From NCBI GenBank assembly GCA_016180705.1, contig JACPAU010000181.1:1-9498 (forward strand): DNA of 9,498 nucleotides, read 5' to 3'. Under the pieces are notes generated by a model that had not been told where the DNA came from, did no database searches, and saw nothing but the letters and a program-made list of their open reading frames with translations. This DNA is from Candidatus Methylomirabilota bacterium. GTDB lineage: Bacteria; Methylomirabilota; Methylomirabilia; Methylomirabilales; JACPAU01. Positions 1-6,544 of this stretch are shown in pieces (positions within the stretch are counted from its first letter, which is position 1; each line of letters opens with the position of its first letter). Both the position numbers and the translations under genes were made by a program.

Positions 1-353
1 CCGCCCGGACGGCTAGCGGTGAGGAGCTGTTCGAGGGCGGTAAGAGTGTCGGGTGGCGGATTCACGAACTCCAGGCCGCTCTGGTAGACCACGATGGTCT
101 CGTGGCCGCGGCTCTCCCGGCGGGCGAGGGAGGAGCGGACCACGCGGCACGCGATCCGGATGTCCCCCTCGCCGGTGGGGAGGACGAGCTGGGACATGCT
201 CCCGGGCCGGACCATGGAGGAGTGCTCGATGAGCGCGCCGCCGAGGCTGAGGTTCACGAGGGTCGCCTCGAAGGTGGCGATGATCTTCCCCTCGACCTTC
301 CCCAGGACGGTGAAGCGGGGAAACCGCCGCCTGGTGGGATACTCCTCCGGCAC
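1..353 (-). CDS. PilZ-domain protein (3' end beyond window)
   Basis: 117 codons are visible from the start; the frame stays open to the left edge, so the C-terminus is missing. PilZ domains bind cyclic di-GMP through an RxxxR motif and a following (D/N)xSxxG motif. Both are seen: R9-x3-R13 in RRRFPR and N34-x-S36-x2-G39 in NLSLGG. They are followed by the expected beta-rich stretch (GALIEHS, SQLVLPTGEG, IRIACRVVR, YQSGLEFV). The GTG at 353-351 is chosen because GGAGGG (368-363) lies 9 nt upstream and a promoter lies just before it; the open frame continues further upstream but without a better start. It is divergent from the membrane protein at 491. With so short an N-terminus this is probably a stand-alone PilZ protein, but a partner domain could follow outside the window. 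Its target process cannot be told from here. Confidence 0.88.
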   Translation of the reverse strand, partial: MPEEYPTRRRFPRFTVLGKVEGKIIATFEATLVNLSLGGALIEHSSMVRPGSMSQLVLPTGEGDIRIACRVVRSSLARRESRGHETIVVYQSGLEFVNPPPDTLTALEQLLTASRPG

Positions 354-383
354 CTCTGCTCTCCCTCCGTACGGGTTCGCGAC

Positions 384-412
384 ACGATACTCTCCGGCGG
401 TCGCCGGGTCAA
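384..412 (-). promoter_or_regulatory. sigma70-type promoter for the PilZ gene
   Basis: On the minus strand, TTGACC (412-407) and TATCGT (389-384) are separated by exactly 17 nt. They match 5/6 and 4/6 of the TTGACA/TATAAT consensus. A start near 377 would give a leader of about 24 nt that contains the GGAGGG ribosome site and the GTG start at 353. The assignment rests on motif fit and placement only. Confidence 0.6.
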
Positions 413-431
413 AGGGATTTCGCGGCGCGCG

Positions 432-460
432 TTGATTCCCGGGAAGCCGGGTGCTAGCAT
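432..460 (+). promoter_or_regulatory. extended -10 promoter for the membrane protein at 491
   Basis: TTGATT (432-437) and TAGCAT (455-460) are spaced by 17 nt and each match 4/6 of consensus. A TG at 452-453 forms an extended -10 (TGCTAGCAT). A start near 467 would leave a leader of about 24 nt before the ATG at 491. Its -35 begins only 20 nt from the -35 of the opposite PilZ promoter, so the two may compete or share a regulator. Confidence 0.55.
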
Positions 461-490
461 CGCGCCGGATTTCCCGGGCGCGGAGGCGGG

Positions 491-1045
491 ATGCGACGCT
501 GGTGGGGGAACGTCCGGCGGGACCTGGACGCGCTGGTCGCGATGAAGGCGGTGGGTGAGAGCGAGCACCGCCTCACCCTCGCCTCCGGCGGGATGCTGGG
601 AACGGCCGCATTCTTCGCGGCCGCGGCCTGGACGGCCGGCTTCTCCCTCTGGTTCCGGCGGGAACTGCTGGCAGGGGATCTCCTGCTCTCGGCGCTCGGC
701 CTGGCCGGGCTGGCCGCGGGGCTCCTGCTGCTGCGGCTCGGGGGGGAGACCACCATCGTCGCCATTGACCGGCGTTCCCGGACAGTCACCCTGGACCGTC
801 GCTACCTGTACCTGCTCCCCTCCCGCCGGGTCATCCCCTTCGACCGGATCACCGAGGTCCTGATTCGCCCCGCCCGCCGTCTCTGCGCCCTCCGGACGGT
901 GGACGGCCGCGAGGAGCCCCTCTGCCGGGTGCGGGAGGGCGAAGAGCGCCGTCTGGCCCTGCGTCTCCGGGCATTTCTGGGCAAGCCGATCCTCCTGCAA
1001 TGCCCCTCGGTACGAGGGGAGGCGTGGGAAGAACTGGTCGCCTGA
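491..1045 (+). CDS. two-TM membrane protein with a cytosolic beta-rich domain, function unknown
   Basis: 184 aa. I do not recognise a named family. Two hydrophobic segments lie at about residues 33-54 (GMLGTAAFFAAAAWTAGFSLWF) and 62-83 (GDLLLSALGLAGLAAGLLLL). They are joined by a short linker with arginines, giving a hairpin anchor with both ends probably in the cytosol. After it comes a domain of about 100 residues with alternating hydrophobic strands (TTIVAIDRRSRTVTLDRRYLYLLPSRRVIPFDRITEVLI), which resembles the pattern of bacterial PH-like domains attached to TM hairpins; this is an inference from pattern only. ATG 491 follows GGAGG (482-486) at a short 4-nt distance. It is divergent from the PilZ gene and convergent with the EamA permease, 68 nt away. 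Confidence 0.72.
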   Translation: MRRWWGNVRRDLDALVAMKAVGESEHRLTLASGGMLGTAAFFAAAAWTAGFSLWFRRELLAGDLLLSALGLAGLAAGLLLLRLGGETTIVAIDRRSRTVTLDRRYLYLLPSRRVIPFDRITEVLIRPARRLCALRTVDGREEPLCRVREGEERRLALRLRAFLGKPILLQCPSVRGEAWEELVA

Positions 1046-1113
1046 AAGCCGCCGGTTCGCGGCCTCCCGGCCCAGCCCGGGTCTCCGTCTGCCTCCTCCA
1101 TGCCCGCCCGTCC

Positions 1114-2016
1114 TCAGCGCCGGCCTCGGCCCTCGCCGCGACGCCCCGGGCTCCGGAGGAGCAGGGCGGCCGCCAGGATGCAAAGACCGCCGAGCGCCTG
1201 GGGGACCGTGAGCGGCTCCGCGAGGAGGAGGGCCGCCAGCAGGACGGTGACGATGGGCTCGACCGTGCTCAGGATCGCCGCCCGGGCGGCCCCGATCCGC
1301 TCGACACCGGCGAGGAAGGCCTGGATCGCGACCACCGTGGAGCCGAAGGCGATAATCAGAATGGCCACCCACCCGGCCGGCGCGATGTCCGGGCGGAACT
1401 GGCCGCCCAGGACCGTCCAGGCGCCGACGATGAGGCCCGCCGAGGTGATCACGATGGCGCTGGCGAGCGCTGGCGGCACGCCGCCCATCACCCGGCTGCC
1501 CGCCACCACGTAGACGGAGTAAATGCCGGCCGAGGCGAGGGCGAGGCCGACCCCGCGCGGGGAGAGGGGACCCGTTCCCACCCCCAGGGTGAGGGCGCAC
1601 CCCAGGAGGGCGAGTGCAAGGGCGGAGAGGACGCGCCGGCCGAGCGGCTCCCAGCGCAGCGCCGCCGCCTGCAGGGCCACGAGCGCGGGGTAGGTGTACA
1701 GCAGGAGAGCCGCCGTGGCCGCCGGGACGTGCTCGAGGGCGCCGAAGAACGTAAAGGAATTGCCCACGAAGCAGACCCCCATCGCCGCCAGGGCCGCCAC
1801 GGTCCGGGGCGGGAGGGGCTGCAGCCGCCGGCGTAGGAGGAGCCAGCTCCAGAGGCAGACGGCGGCGATGGCGAAACGGCTCGCCAGGACCGTCACCACG
1901 TTCGCCCCGGCGGCGTAGGCGACCTTCGCCAGGACCGACATGGCGCCGTAGCCGACCGCCGAGCAGAGGACGAGGGCGACCCCGCCCCGGGCGCCGCCCC
2001 GCCCTAGGTCTTCCAC
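1114..2016 (-). CDS. EamA/DMT-superfamily inner-membrane permease
   Basis: About 300 aa, almost entirely hydrophobic, with the two-fold repeated five-TM architecture of the drug/metabolite transporter superfamily. The first EamA repeat begins VALVLCSAVGYGAMSVLAKVAYAAG and ends near LALLGCALTLGVG. The second begins GLALASAGIYSVYVVAGSRV and ends ALGGLCILAAALLL, with the typical late motif RIGAARAAILSTVEPIVTVLLAALLLAEPLT. Substrates in this family range from amino acids to metabolites and cannot be predicted here. The start is uncertain. GTG 2016 puts the N-terminus close to TM1, as usual. An upstream in-frame GTG at 2079 would add 21 low-complexity residues and overlap the divergent methyltransferase. 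Neither has a good ribosome site. The basic tail SPGRRGEGRGRR is expected to be cytosolic. Confidence 0.88.
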   Translation of the reverse strand: MEDLGRGGARGGVALVLCSAVGYGAMSVLAKVAYAAGANVVTVLASRFAIAAVCLWSWLLLRRRLQPLPPRTVAALAAMGVCFVGNSFTFFGALEHVPAATAALLLYTYPALVALQAAALRWEPLGRRVLSALALALLGCALTLGVGTGPLSPRGVGLALASAGIYSVYVVAGSRVMGGVPPALASAIVITSAGLIVGAWTVLGGQFRPDIAPAGWVAILIIAFGSTVVAIQAFLAGVERIGAARAAILSTVEPIVTVLLAALLLAEPLTVPQALGGLCILAAALLLRSPGRRGEGRGRR

Positions 2017-2066
2017 GGCAGGCGGTTCCGGCTGCCCGGGGCGGCAGAGCAGGAGGGAAGCCGGGA

Positions 2067-2867
2067 ATGGCTCGGGCACGCCGGCGCGGCGCGGGCCCTT
2101 CGAGCCGAGGGATGCGGCAGAGGCCGGCGTACACGGCGTTCGCCGCCGTCTACGATCGCTGGTGCGCGGACGTGGACCCGGCCCGCTGGGGGCGCTACAA
2201 CGTGGCGCTGGCCCGCCGGCACGGCTTCTCCGGCGGGCGGGTGCTCGATCTCGGGTGCGGCACCGGCCTCAGCACGCGGCCCTGGGTCGGCGTGGGAGAC
2301 GCGGTGCTCGGTGTGGACCGCTCTCCCCAGATGCTCCGGCTGGCCCGACGGTCGGTCGGCCGGCGGCGCGGCGTCCGGTTTCTGCGGGCCGACATCACGG
2401 CCCCGGGCCTCCTGCGCGGACAGACCTTCGCGCTCGTCCAAGCGAACTTCGACGTCATCAACTGTCAAACTCGGGAGCACCGCCTCCTCCGCCTCTTCCG
2501 CAACGCCCGCCGCCTGCTCGCGCCGGGGGGGTGCTTCCTCTTCGACGTGGTGACGGCGCATGCCTACCGCCGGCTCCTGAACGGCGTGTCCGTCTTCCAG
2601 CGTGTGCCGGGGGGCGCCCTCGTCCTGGAAGGGCGCTATCGCGAGCCCCCGGGCCTCTGGCAGGGCACCGTCACCTTCCTCGCGGCCGGCCGGGACGGCC
2701 ATTACCGGGCGGCTGAGGAGCGGCATCGCCAGCGCCACTACAGCCCCTCCCGCCTCCGCGCCCTGCTCCGGGCCGCCGGCTTCTCGCGCTGCCACCTCTA
2801 CGCGACCCTCACCTTCCGGTCCCCCGGCCCAGGGACCGAGCGCCTGACCGTCGTCGCCCGCGCCTAG
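2067..2867 (+). CDS. class I SAM-dependent methyltransferase
   Basis: 266 aa. SAM-binding motif I is VLDLGCGTG at residues 59-67, preceded by the usual AFAAVYDRW entry helix at 24-32. The acidic end of strand 2 is GVDRSPQML (82-90), and strand 3 has FLRADI (105-110). Strand 4/5 lies in NFDVINCQ and LLAPGGCFLFDVV (150-162). The C-terminal part (YREPPGLWQGTVTFL, then RHYSPSRLRALLRAAGF) fits the small-molecule Methyltransf_25-type branch; its acceptor is unknown. ATG 2067 is supported by AGGAGGG at 2051-2057, 9 nt upstream. A second ATG at 2112 (MRQRPAYTAF) would also keep the whole domain but has no properly spaced site. It is divergent from the EamA permease, with about 50 nt between their probable starts, and its stop codon lies inside the palindromic element that follows. 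Confidence 0.88.
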   Translation: MARARRRGAGPSSRGMRQRPAYTAFAAVYDRWCADVDPARWGRYNVALARRHGFSGGRVLDLGCGTGLSTRPWVGVGDAVLGVDRSPQMLRLARRSVGRRRGVRFLRADITAPGLLRGQTFALVQANFDVINCQTREHRLLRLFRNARRLLAPGGCFLFDVVTAHAYRRLLNGVSVFQRVPGGALVLEGRYREPPGLWQGTVTFLAAGRDGHYRAAEERHRQRHYSPSRLRALLRAAGFSRCHLYATLTFRSPGPGTERLTVVARA

Positions 2868-3030
2868 CATAAACAACACGAATTGCGTGACACAGCGTCC
2901 GGGTGGCGCCGGATGCCGCCCCCTGGCCCCCGTAGCGGAGGGGGGGCCCATCGGCTCTGGGCCGATGGGGGGAACCACGGGAGGGTTCCCCAGGGCGGAC
3001 GTTGTCACTTTGATTCTGTCGTTTGCATTA
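2865..3030. repeat. nested palindromic element between convergent genes
   Basis: No gene lies between 2868 and 3027; the stretch is an organised set of inverted repeats. The two ends are imperfect inverted copies of about 35 nt: CTA-4nt-AAAC, ACA, GAAT, GTGACA and CGTCC occur in that order on the left (from 2864) and on the opposite strand from 3031. The strongest part is GTGACA (2887-2892) with TGTCAC (3003-3008), and CGTCC (2896-2900) with GGACG (2997-3001). Inside are four hairpins: 2901-2907 with 2915-2921 (one G-U); 2925-2931 with 2942-2948; 2947-2955 with 2961-2969 (9 perfect pairs, 5-nt loop); and 2969-2976 with 2984-2991 (8 perfect pairs, 7-nt loop). The second and third compete for two bases. 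The outer ends include the methyltransferase TAG and the TAA of the opposing gene. Possible roles are a bidirectional terminator, a miniature inverted-repeat element or a structured RNA. Confidence 0.75.
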
Positions 3031-3357
3031 GCGCCGCCCGCGCCGCTCCAGGTGAACCCGCAGGGCATAGACCAGGTACCCGAACCCGAGGAACAGGCCG
3101 AGGGTCACCAGAAAGGCCCGCGTCTCGGCCAGGCCCAGGCCGCCGAGGCCGACCAGGCAGGCGGCCATGAGGAGGTAGCCGGCGGCCCGCATGGCGCAGC
3201 CGGCCCGCCCGCCGCCGGGGGCGGCGGGCCAGTCGCTGAAGAAGACCAGGGCCGCGGCCAGCAGGAACGCGGCGGCGAGCGCGAGGACGAGGGCGGGGAG
3301 CGGCAGCACGCTGAGCCAGGCGAGCAGGTCCCCCACGAGGGGGGGCGGCGCGGGCAC
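3028..3357 (-). CDS. small three-TM membrane protein downstream of uvrB
   Basis: 109 aa, family not recognised. Three hydrophobic stretches are visible: LLAWLSVLPLPALVLALAAA and FLLAAALVFFS (one or two passes, residues about 10-41), AAGYLLMAACLVGLGGLGL (about 58-76), and AFLVTLGLFLGFGYLVYAL (about 81-99). The C-terminus VHLERRGRR is basic and so likely cytosolic. The GTG start at 3357 is supported by GGAG (3368-3365) 7 nt upstream. It begins 27 nt after the uvrB stop on the same strand, so it is probably co-transcribed with uvrB. The TAA stop lies within the arm of the palindromic element. Regular amphipathic-free hydrophobic composition and a proper ribosome site argue for a real gene despite its size. 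Confidence 0.68.
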   Translation of the reverse strand: MPAPPPLVGDLLAWLSVLPLPALVLALAAAFLLAAALVFFSDWPAAPGGGRAGCAMRAAGYLLMAACLVGLGGLGLAETRAFLVTLGLFLGFGYLVYALRVHLERRGRR

Positions 3358-3384
3358 GGGCAGGCTCCGGGCGTGGGGTGGGGG

Positions 3385-5400
3385 TCAGGCGGGATCGAGA
3401 ATGCCCAGGCGGCGGCGCTCGAGGAGCCGGATCCGGTCCCGGAGCTCCGCGGCCCGCTCGAACTCCAGCCGCTTCGCTGCGGCCTTCATCTCCTTCTCCA
3501 GGGTGCTGATGAGGGCCGGCAGGTTCTCCCGGGGGACGTAGGCGTCGGCGGCCGGGTCGGGCTCCTTCGGCACCGTGTAGTAGTCCCGCTCGTAGATGCT
3601 CGCCAGGATGTCCTGGATGGACTTCTTGATGCTCTCGGGCGTGATGGCGTGCTCCCGGTTGTAGGCGACCTGCAGGGCGCGCCGCCGCTCCGTCTCGGCC
3701 ATCGCCTCCCGCATGGCGCCGGTCACGGTGTCGGCGTAGAGGAGGACCTGCCCGTCCAGGTTGCGCGCGGCCCGCCCCGCCGTCTGGATGAGCGAGCCGC
3801 TCGACCGGAGGAACCCCTCCTTGTCCGCGTCCAGAATGGCCACGAGCGAGACCTCGGGGATGTCCAGGCCCTCCCGGAGCAGGTTGATCCCTACCAGGAC
3901 GTCGAACTTGCCCAGGCGCAGGTCCCGGATGATCTCGTTGCGCTCCAGCGTGTCGATGTCCGAGTGCAGGTACCGGACCCGGATCCCGGCCTCGGCCAGG
4001 TAATCGGTGAGGTCCTCCGCCATCCGCTTGGTGAGGGTGGTGACCAGGACCCGCTGCTCGGCGGCTGCCCGCGCCCGGATCTCGTGCATGAGGTCGTCAA
4101 TCTGCCCCTTGATGGGCCGGACGGCGATCGGCGGGTCGATCAGGCCCGTCGGCCGGATGACCTGCTCCACCACCTTCCCGCCCGTCTTCGTGAGCTCGTA
4201 GGGGCCCGGGGTGGCCGAGACGTACATCACCTGGTTCACCGCCCGCTCAAACTCGGCGAAGTTCAGCGGCCGGTTGTCCAGGGCCGAGGGGAGCCGGAAC
4301 CCGTACTCCACCAGCGTCTCCTTCCGGGAGCGGTCGCCGAAGTACATCCCCCGGACCTGCGGGACCGTCTGGTGCGACTCGTCAATGATGACCAGGGCGT
4401 CGCGGGGCAGGTAGTCCATGAGGGTCGGCGGGGGCTCCCCCGCCTGCCGGCCGGTGAGGTGCCGGGAGTAGTTCTCGATCCCCTTGCACGACCCGAGTTC
4501 CTCGATCATCTCCAGGTCGAAGTGGGTCCGCTGGGCCAGCCGCTGCGCCTCCAGGAGCTTCCCCTGCCGCTCGAGCCATGCCACCCGCTCGGTCAGTTCC
4601 TCGAGGATCGCCTGGGTGGCCCGCTGCCGCTGCTCCTCCGGCGTGACATAGTGGTTTGCCGGGTATATCGGCATCCGGGCCAGGCGCTCCCGCCGGTCGC
4701 CCGTCAGGGGGTCGATCTCCCAGAGGGCGTCCAGCGTGTCCCCCCACAATTCGGCCCGGACGGCGGTGTCGGCGTAGGCCGGGAAGATCTCGACGGTGTC
4801 GCCGCGGACCCGGAAGGTCCCCCGGCGGAGGTCGAAGTCGTTCCGCGTGTACTGGATCTCGACCAGCTTCCGGAGCATCTCGTCCCGCTGGCAGAAGCTC
4901 CCCTCCTCGAGGAAGACCATCATCCCGTAGTAGGCCTCGGGGGAGCCGAGGCCGTAGATGCAGGAGACCGAGGCGATGATGATGACGTCCCGCCGCTCCA
5001 GGAGGGACCGGGTGGCGGAGTGGCGGAGCTTGTCGATGTGCTGGTTGATCAGGGCGTCCTTCTCGATGTAGGTGTCCGTCTTCGGGATGTAGGCCTCGGG
5101 CTGGTAGTAGTCGTAGTAGGAGACGAAGAACTCGACGGCGTTCTCGGGGAAGAAGCCCTTGAACTCGTTGTAGAGCTGGGCGGCGAGCGTCTTGTTGTGG
5201 GCGATGATGAGCGTGGGCCGCTCGACGGCGGCGATGACGTTCGCCATCGTGAAGGTCTTCCCCGAGCCGGTCACCCCCAGGAGGACCTGATGCTTCTCCC
5301 CCCGGAGGATCCCCTCGGTGAGGCCCTCGATGGCCCGGGGCTGATCCCCCTTCGGCTGGTACTCGCAGACGAGCTTGAAGCGGCCCATCGCTCCCGTCAT
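3385..5400 (-). CDS. uvrB: excinuclease ABC subunit B (UvrB)
   Basis: 671 aa, full family length. UvrB is the DNA-damage-verification helicase of nucleotide excision repair; it receives lesions from UvrA and recruits UvrC. Walker A is GVTGSGKT (residues 42-49). The beta-hairpin that inserts between DNA strands is [10 protein letters not shown] (95-104). The Walker B DESH box is in [10 protein letters not shown] (about 340). The SAT-like helicase motif is [11 protein letters not shown], and motif VI is QTAGRAARN. The C-terminal UVR domain, which binds UvrC, is intact ([25 protein letters not shown]). ATG 5400 has only a weak ribosome site; an in-frame ATG at 5388 ([12 protein letters not shown]) matches the usual family N-terminus and is an alternative. 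I see no LexA-type box upstream. It is followed by the small membrane protein at 3357. A long antisense open frame across the gene is a GC-driven shadow. Confidence 0.98.
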   Translation of the reverse strand: MTGAMGRFKLVCEYQPKGDQPRAIEGLTEGILRGEKHQVLLGVTGSGKTFTMANVIAAVERPTLIIAHNKTLAAQLYNEFKGFFPENAVEFFVSYYDYYQPEAYIPKTDTYIEKDALINQHIDKLRHSATRSLLERRDVIIIASVSCIYGLGSPEAYYGMMVFLEEGSFCQRDEMLRKLVEIQYTRNDFDLRRGTFRVRGDTVEIFPAYADTAVRAELWGDTLDALWEIDPLTGDRRERLARMPIYPANHYVTPEEQRQRATQAILEELTERVAWLERQGKLLEAQRLAQRTHFDLEMIEELGSCKGIENYSRHLTGRQAGEPPPTLMDYLPRDALVIIDESHQTVPQVRGMYFGDRSRKETLVEYGFRLPSALDNRPLNFAEFERAVNQVMYVSATPGPYELTKTGGKVVEQVIRPTGLIDPPIAVRPIKGQIDDLMHEIRARAAAEQRVLVTTLTKRMAEDLTDYLAEAGIRVRYLHSDIDTLERNEIIRDLRLGKFDVLVGINLLREGLDIPEVSLVAILDADKEGFLRSSGSLIQTAGRAARNLDGQVLLYADTVTGAMREAMAETERRRALQVAYNREHAITPESIKKSIQDILASIYERDYYTVPKEPDPAADAYVPRENLPALISTLEKEMKAAAKRLEFERAAELRDRIRLLERRRLGILDPA

Positions 5401-5464
5401 TCTACCATGGCCGCCTGGGGGGGCTGAGCGGCAGGGGGGAGAGGCTAATCTGAATAACGGCCGT

Positions 5465-5525
5465 GCGCTGAGTGGTCGTGCGAGACAGAACCACGCCGAT
5501 CACGCCGTGTGGTCACGACCAGCGC
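5465..5525. repeat. inverted repeat in the antitoxin-uvrB gap
   Basis: The 144-nt gap between the antitoxin stop (5545) and the uvrB start (5400) has no gene. It holds TGGTCGTG (5473-5480) and its exact complement CACGACCA (5514-5521). Flanking GCGC copies (5465-5468 and 5522-5525) can extend the stem past a 4-nt bulge, and an inner ACCAC (5490-5494)/GTGGT (5509-5513) pair stacks directly on it. No T-run follows on the minus strand, so it is not a standard intrinsic terminator. It may be a terminator-like stem after the antitoxin, an operator, or part of the uvrB leader. Confidence 0.5.
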
Positions 5526-5544
5526 CGACCGCTCCAGCGCGCTG

Positions 5545-5811
5545 CTAGGCTGCTGATTCCTTATCGACTTCCCACCCAGGGAACACAAGGACGGCCGGGT
5601 GGCACTTGAGCGCACGAGCAAGGACCTTGGCCCGCTCCACCCCGAGGTTGACCCGGTCGTTCTCGATTCCGGATAGGGTCGACTGTGGAATCCTCGTTAT
5701 CCTCGAAAGCTGATTCTGACTCAAACCCTGGAGCTCGCGGATGATCCGGACCGACTCCCCAACCGACACGTTGACCATTTTTCTGGCTCGCCGAAAACCT
5801 TTCATTGCCAT
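5545..5811 (-). CDS. XRE-family HTH protein, HigA-like antitoxin
   Basis: 88 aa. A Cro/C1-type helix-turn-helix spans about residues 19-77: VRIIRELQGLSQNQLSRITR is helices 1-2, and IPQSTLSGIENDR (41-53) is the recognition helix with its hallmark S-x-IE. The tail VFPGWEVDKESAA is short. ATG 5811 follows GGAGG (5825-5821) at 9 nt, and that site lies in the last codons of the toxin remnant, so the two were translationally coupled. Toxin first and XRE antitoxin second is the usual order of HigBA-type modules. Because the toxin has lost its start, the protein may now be an orphan antitoxin or a plain repressor. Base composition differs from the neighbours: 26 of 60 bases are G or C in 5761-5820, against 46 of 60 in 3361-3420 of the uvrB region, which suggests acquisition by transfer. 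Confidence 0.87.
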   Translation of the reverse strand: MAMKGFRRARKMVNVSVGESVRIIRELQGLSQNQLSRITRIPQSTLSGIENDRVNLGVERAKVLARALKCHPAVLVFPGWEVDKESAA

Positions 5812-5814
5812 TCT

Positions 5815-5961
5815 TTACTTCCTCCGATAGTCATGCGCCGTGATCTCGACCACCAGCACTTGGACCTGTCGCTCCTCGACCCGGTGAATCACTCGACACT
5901 GAAGACCGAGCCGCGATGATCCGCCAGTATCGTAAATCGTAAGAGGATTGCTCTGTAGGCC
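5815..5961 (-). pseudogene. C-terminal remnant of a RelE/HigB-like toxin
   Basis: About 47 codons ending at TAA 5817-5815 encode GLQSNPLTIYDTGG, SSRLGLQCRVIHRV and VQVLVVEITAHDYRRK. This resembles the last strands of RelE-superfamily mRNA interferases that pair with XRE antitoxins: a basic strand, then (Y/C)RVIYxV, then VxVLxxEVxxHDY. These toxins are normally about 90-110 aa, so the N-terminal half is missing. In this frame no ATG, GTG or TTG occurs between the LysM stop (5984-5982) and the conserved part; the frame only continues as a shadow inside the LysM gene. The sequence turns from very GC-rich to much more AT-containing close to 5960-5985, which probably marks the break. It sits immediately before the antitoxin, whose ribosome site it contains. 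Assignment to the superfamily is by pattern, not by search. Confidence 0.6.
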
Positions 5962-5981
5962 CAGGAGGTGGGCCGGGGGGT

Positions 5982-6542
5982 CTAGTAGGACTTCGGGGCG
6001 GCCGGCTCCGAGGCGGGGGCGGTCGGGGGCTCGGGGGCCGCCGGGGCGGCCGGGCTCGCGGGGGGCGCCGGGGGCATGGGAGCGGCGGAACTTTCGGCCG
6101 GCGCCGCCGCGGCCGGCGGGGCCTCGGCGACGGGCTTTCCGCCCCCCGCCTCCGGCGGCGCCGTGAGACCCGGGATCCCGGTGGCCCGGACCCGCGCCAG
6201 GAAGCGGTCGTAGGGCTCGAGCGGGGCCCAGCCGGCCGGGAGGAGGATCTTCAGGACCTGGCCCCTGTGGATGACGGACGGGTTTTTGCCGATCAGCGTC
6301 CGGTTGGCGGCATACACGCGGGGCCACTGCCGGGCATCCCCGTAGTAGTACGCGGCGATGAGGTGGAGGTTGTCCTCCGTCTTGACCTGGTGGAGGGCTT
6401 CCACCGGGAGGTTCGCCAGCGTCTCCTCGAAGCTCCCGGGACCGGGCATGCCCGTCCCGGGCTGCTCGGCGACCGCCACCCCTGTGCACCAGAGCAGGGC
6501 CGCGAGGAGCGTCCCCGCCCGGCGCCTCCACGCGTCAGGCAT
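5982..6542 (-). CDS. exported LysM-domain protein with Pro/Ala-rich tail
   Basis: 186 aa. A Sec signal peptide is clear: basic MPDAWRRR, hydrophobic AGTLLAALLWCTG, and a likely cut after AVA (residue 25). A LysM domain lies at about 51-101 (HQVKTEDNLHLIAAYYYGDA, RQWPRVYAANRTLIG, IHRGQVLKILLP), of the form that binds peptidoglycan glycan strands. From about 128 to the end the chain is Pro/Ala/Glu-rich and probably disordered, ending PAAPKSY. The protein is therefore expected in the periplasm or at the wall. ATG 6542 has a near-perfect AGGAGG (6553-6548) 5 nt upstream, which overlaps the TAA of the HNH remnant, so the two form one unit. The reading frame stays open upstream into the broken HNH gene, which makes a longer ORF from 7076 or 7025 possible on paper; the strong site at 6542 and the signal peptide mark the real start. 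Confidence 0.88.
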   Translation of the reverse strand: MPDAWRRRAGTLLAALLWCTGVAVAEQPGTGMPGPGSFEETLANLPVEALHQVKTEDNLHLIAAYYYGDARQWPRVYAANRTLIGKNPSVIHRGQVLKILLPAGWAPLEPYDRFLARVRATGIPGLTAPPEAGGGKPVAEAPPAAAAPAESSAAPMPPAPPASPAAPAAPEPPTAPASEPAAPKSY

Positions 6543-6544
6543 CG

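Noticed and set aside
1046..1113. Intrinsic terminator between the convergent membrane protein and permease genes
   Set aside because: Only a five-pair CCCGG/CCGGG stem is visible and no T-run follows on either strand; too weak to annotate.
254..2134. 626-codon minus-strand open frame
   Set aside because: It crosses the plus-strand membrane protein and the EamA permease in the wrong frame and is Arg/Pro/Gly low-complexity; it is a shadow.
2865..3030. Integron attC site or known riboswitch in the palindromic element
   Set aside because: The ends lack the RYYYAAC/GTTRRRY core boxes of attC, there is no integrase context, and I recognise no conserved riboswitch core; the element lies between convergent stops rather than upstream of a gene.
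2887..5427. 846-codon open frame on the plus strand, antisense to uvrB and the small membrane protein
   Set aside because: It lies across unmistakable UvrB motifs on the other strand; its Gly/Pro/Arg/Leu/Val-rich protein has no domain pattern, as expected from high third-position GC.
5401..5544. SOS (LexA) box upstream of uvrB
   Set aside because: No CTGT-N8-ACAG or GAAC-N4-GTTC type site is present in the gap, and no convincing -35/-10 pair could be placed there either.
5815..6531. 238-codon minus-strand frame ending in the toxin-like C-terminus
   Set aside because: Only the last 47 or so codons have protein-like character; the rest overlaps the LysM gene in another frame and is compositionally a shadow.
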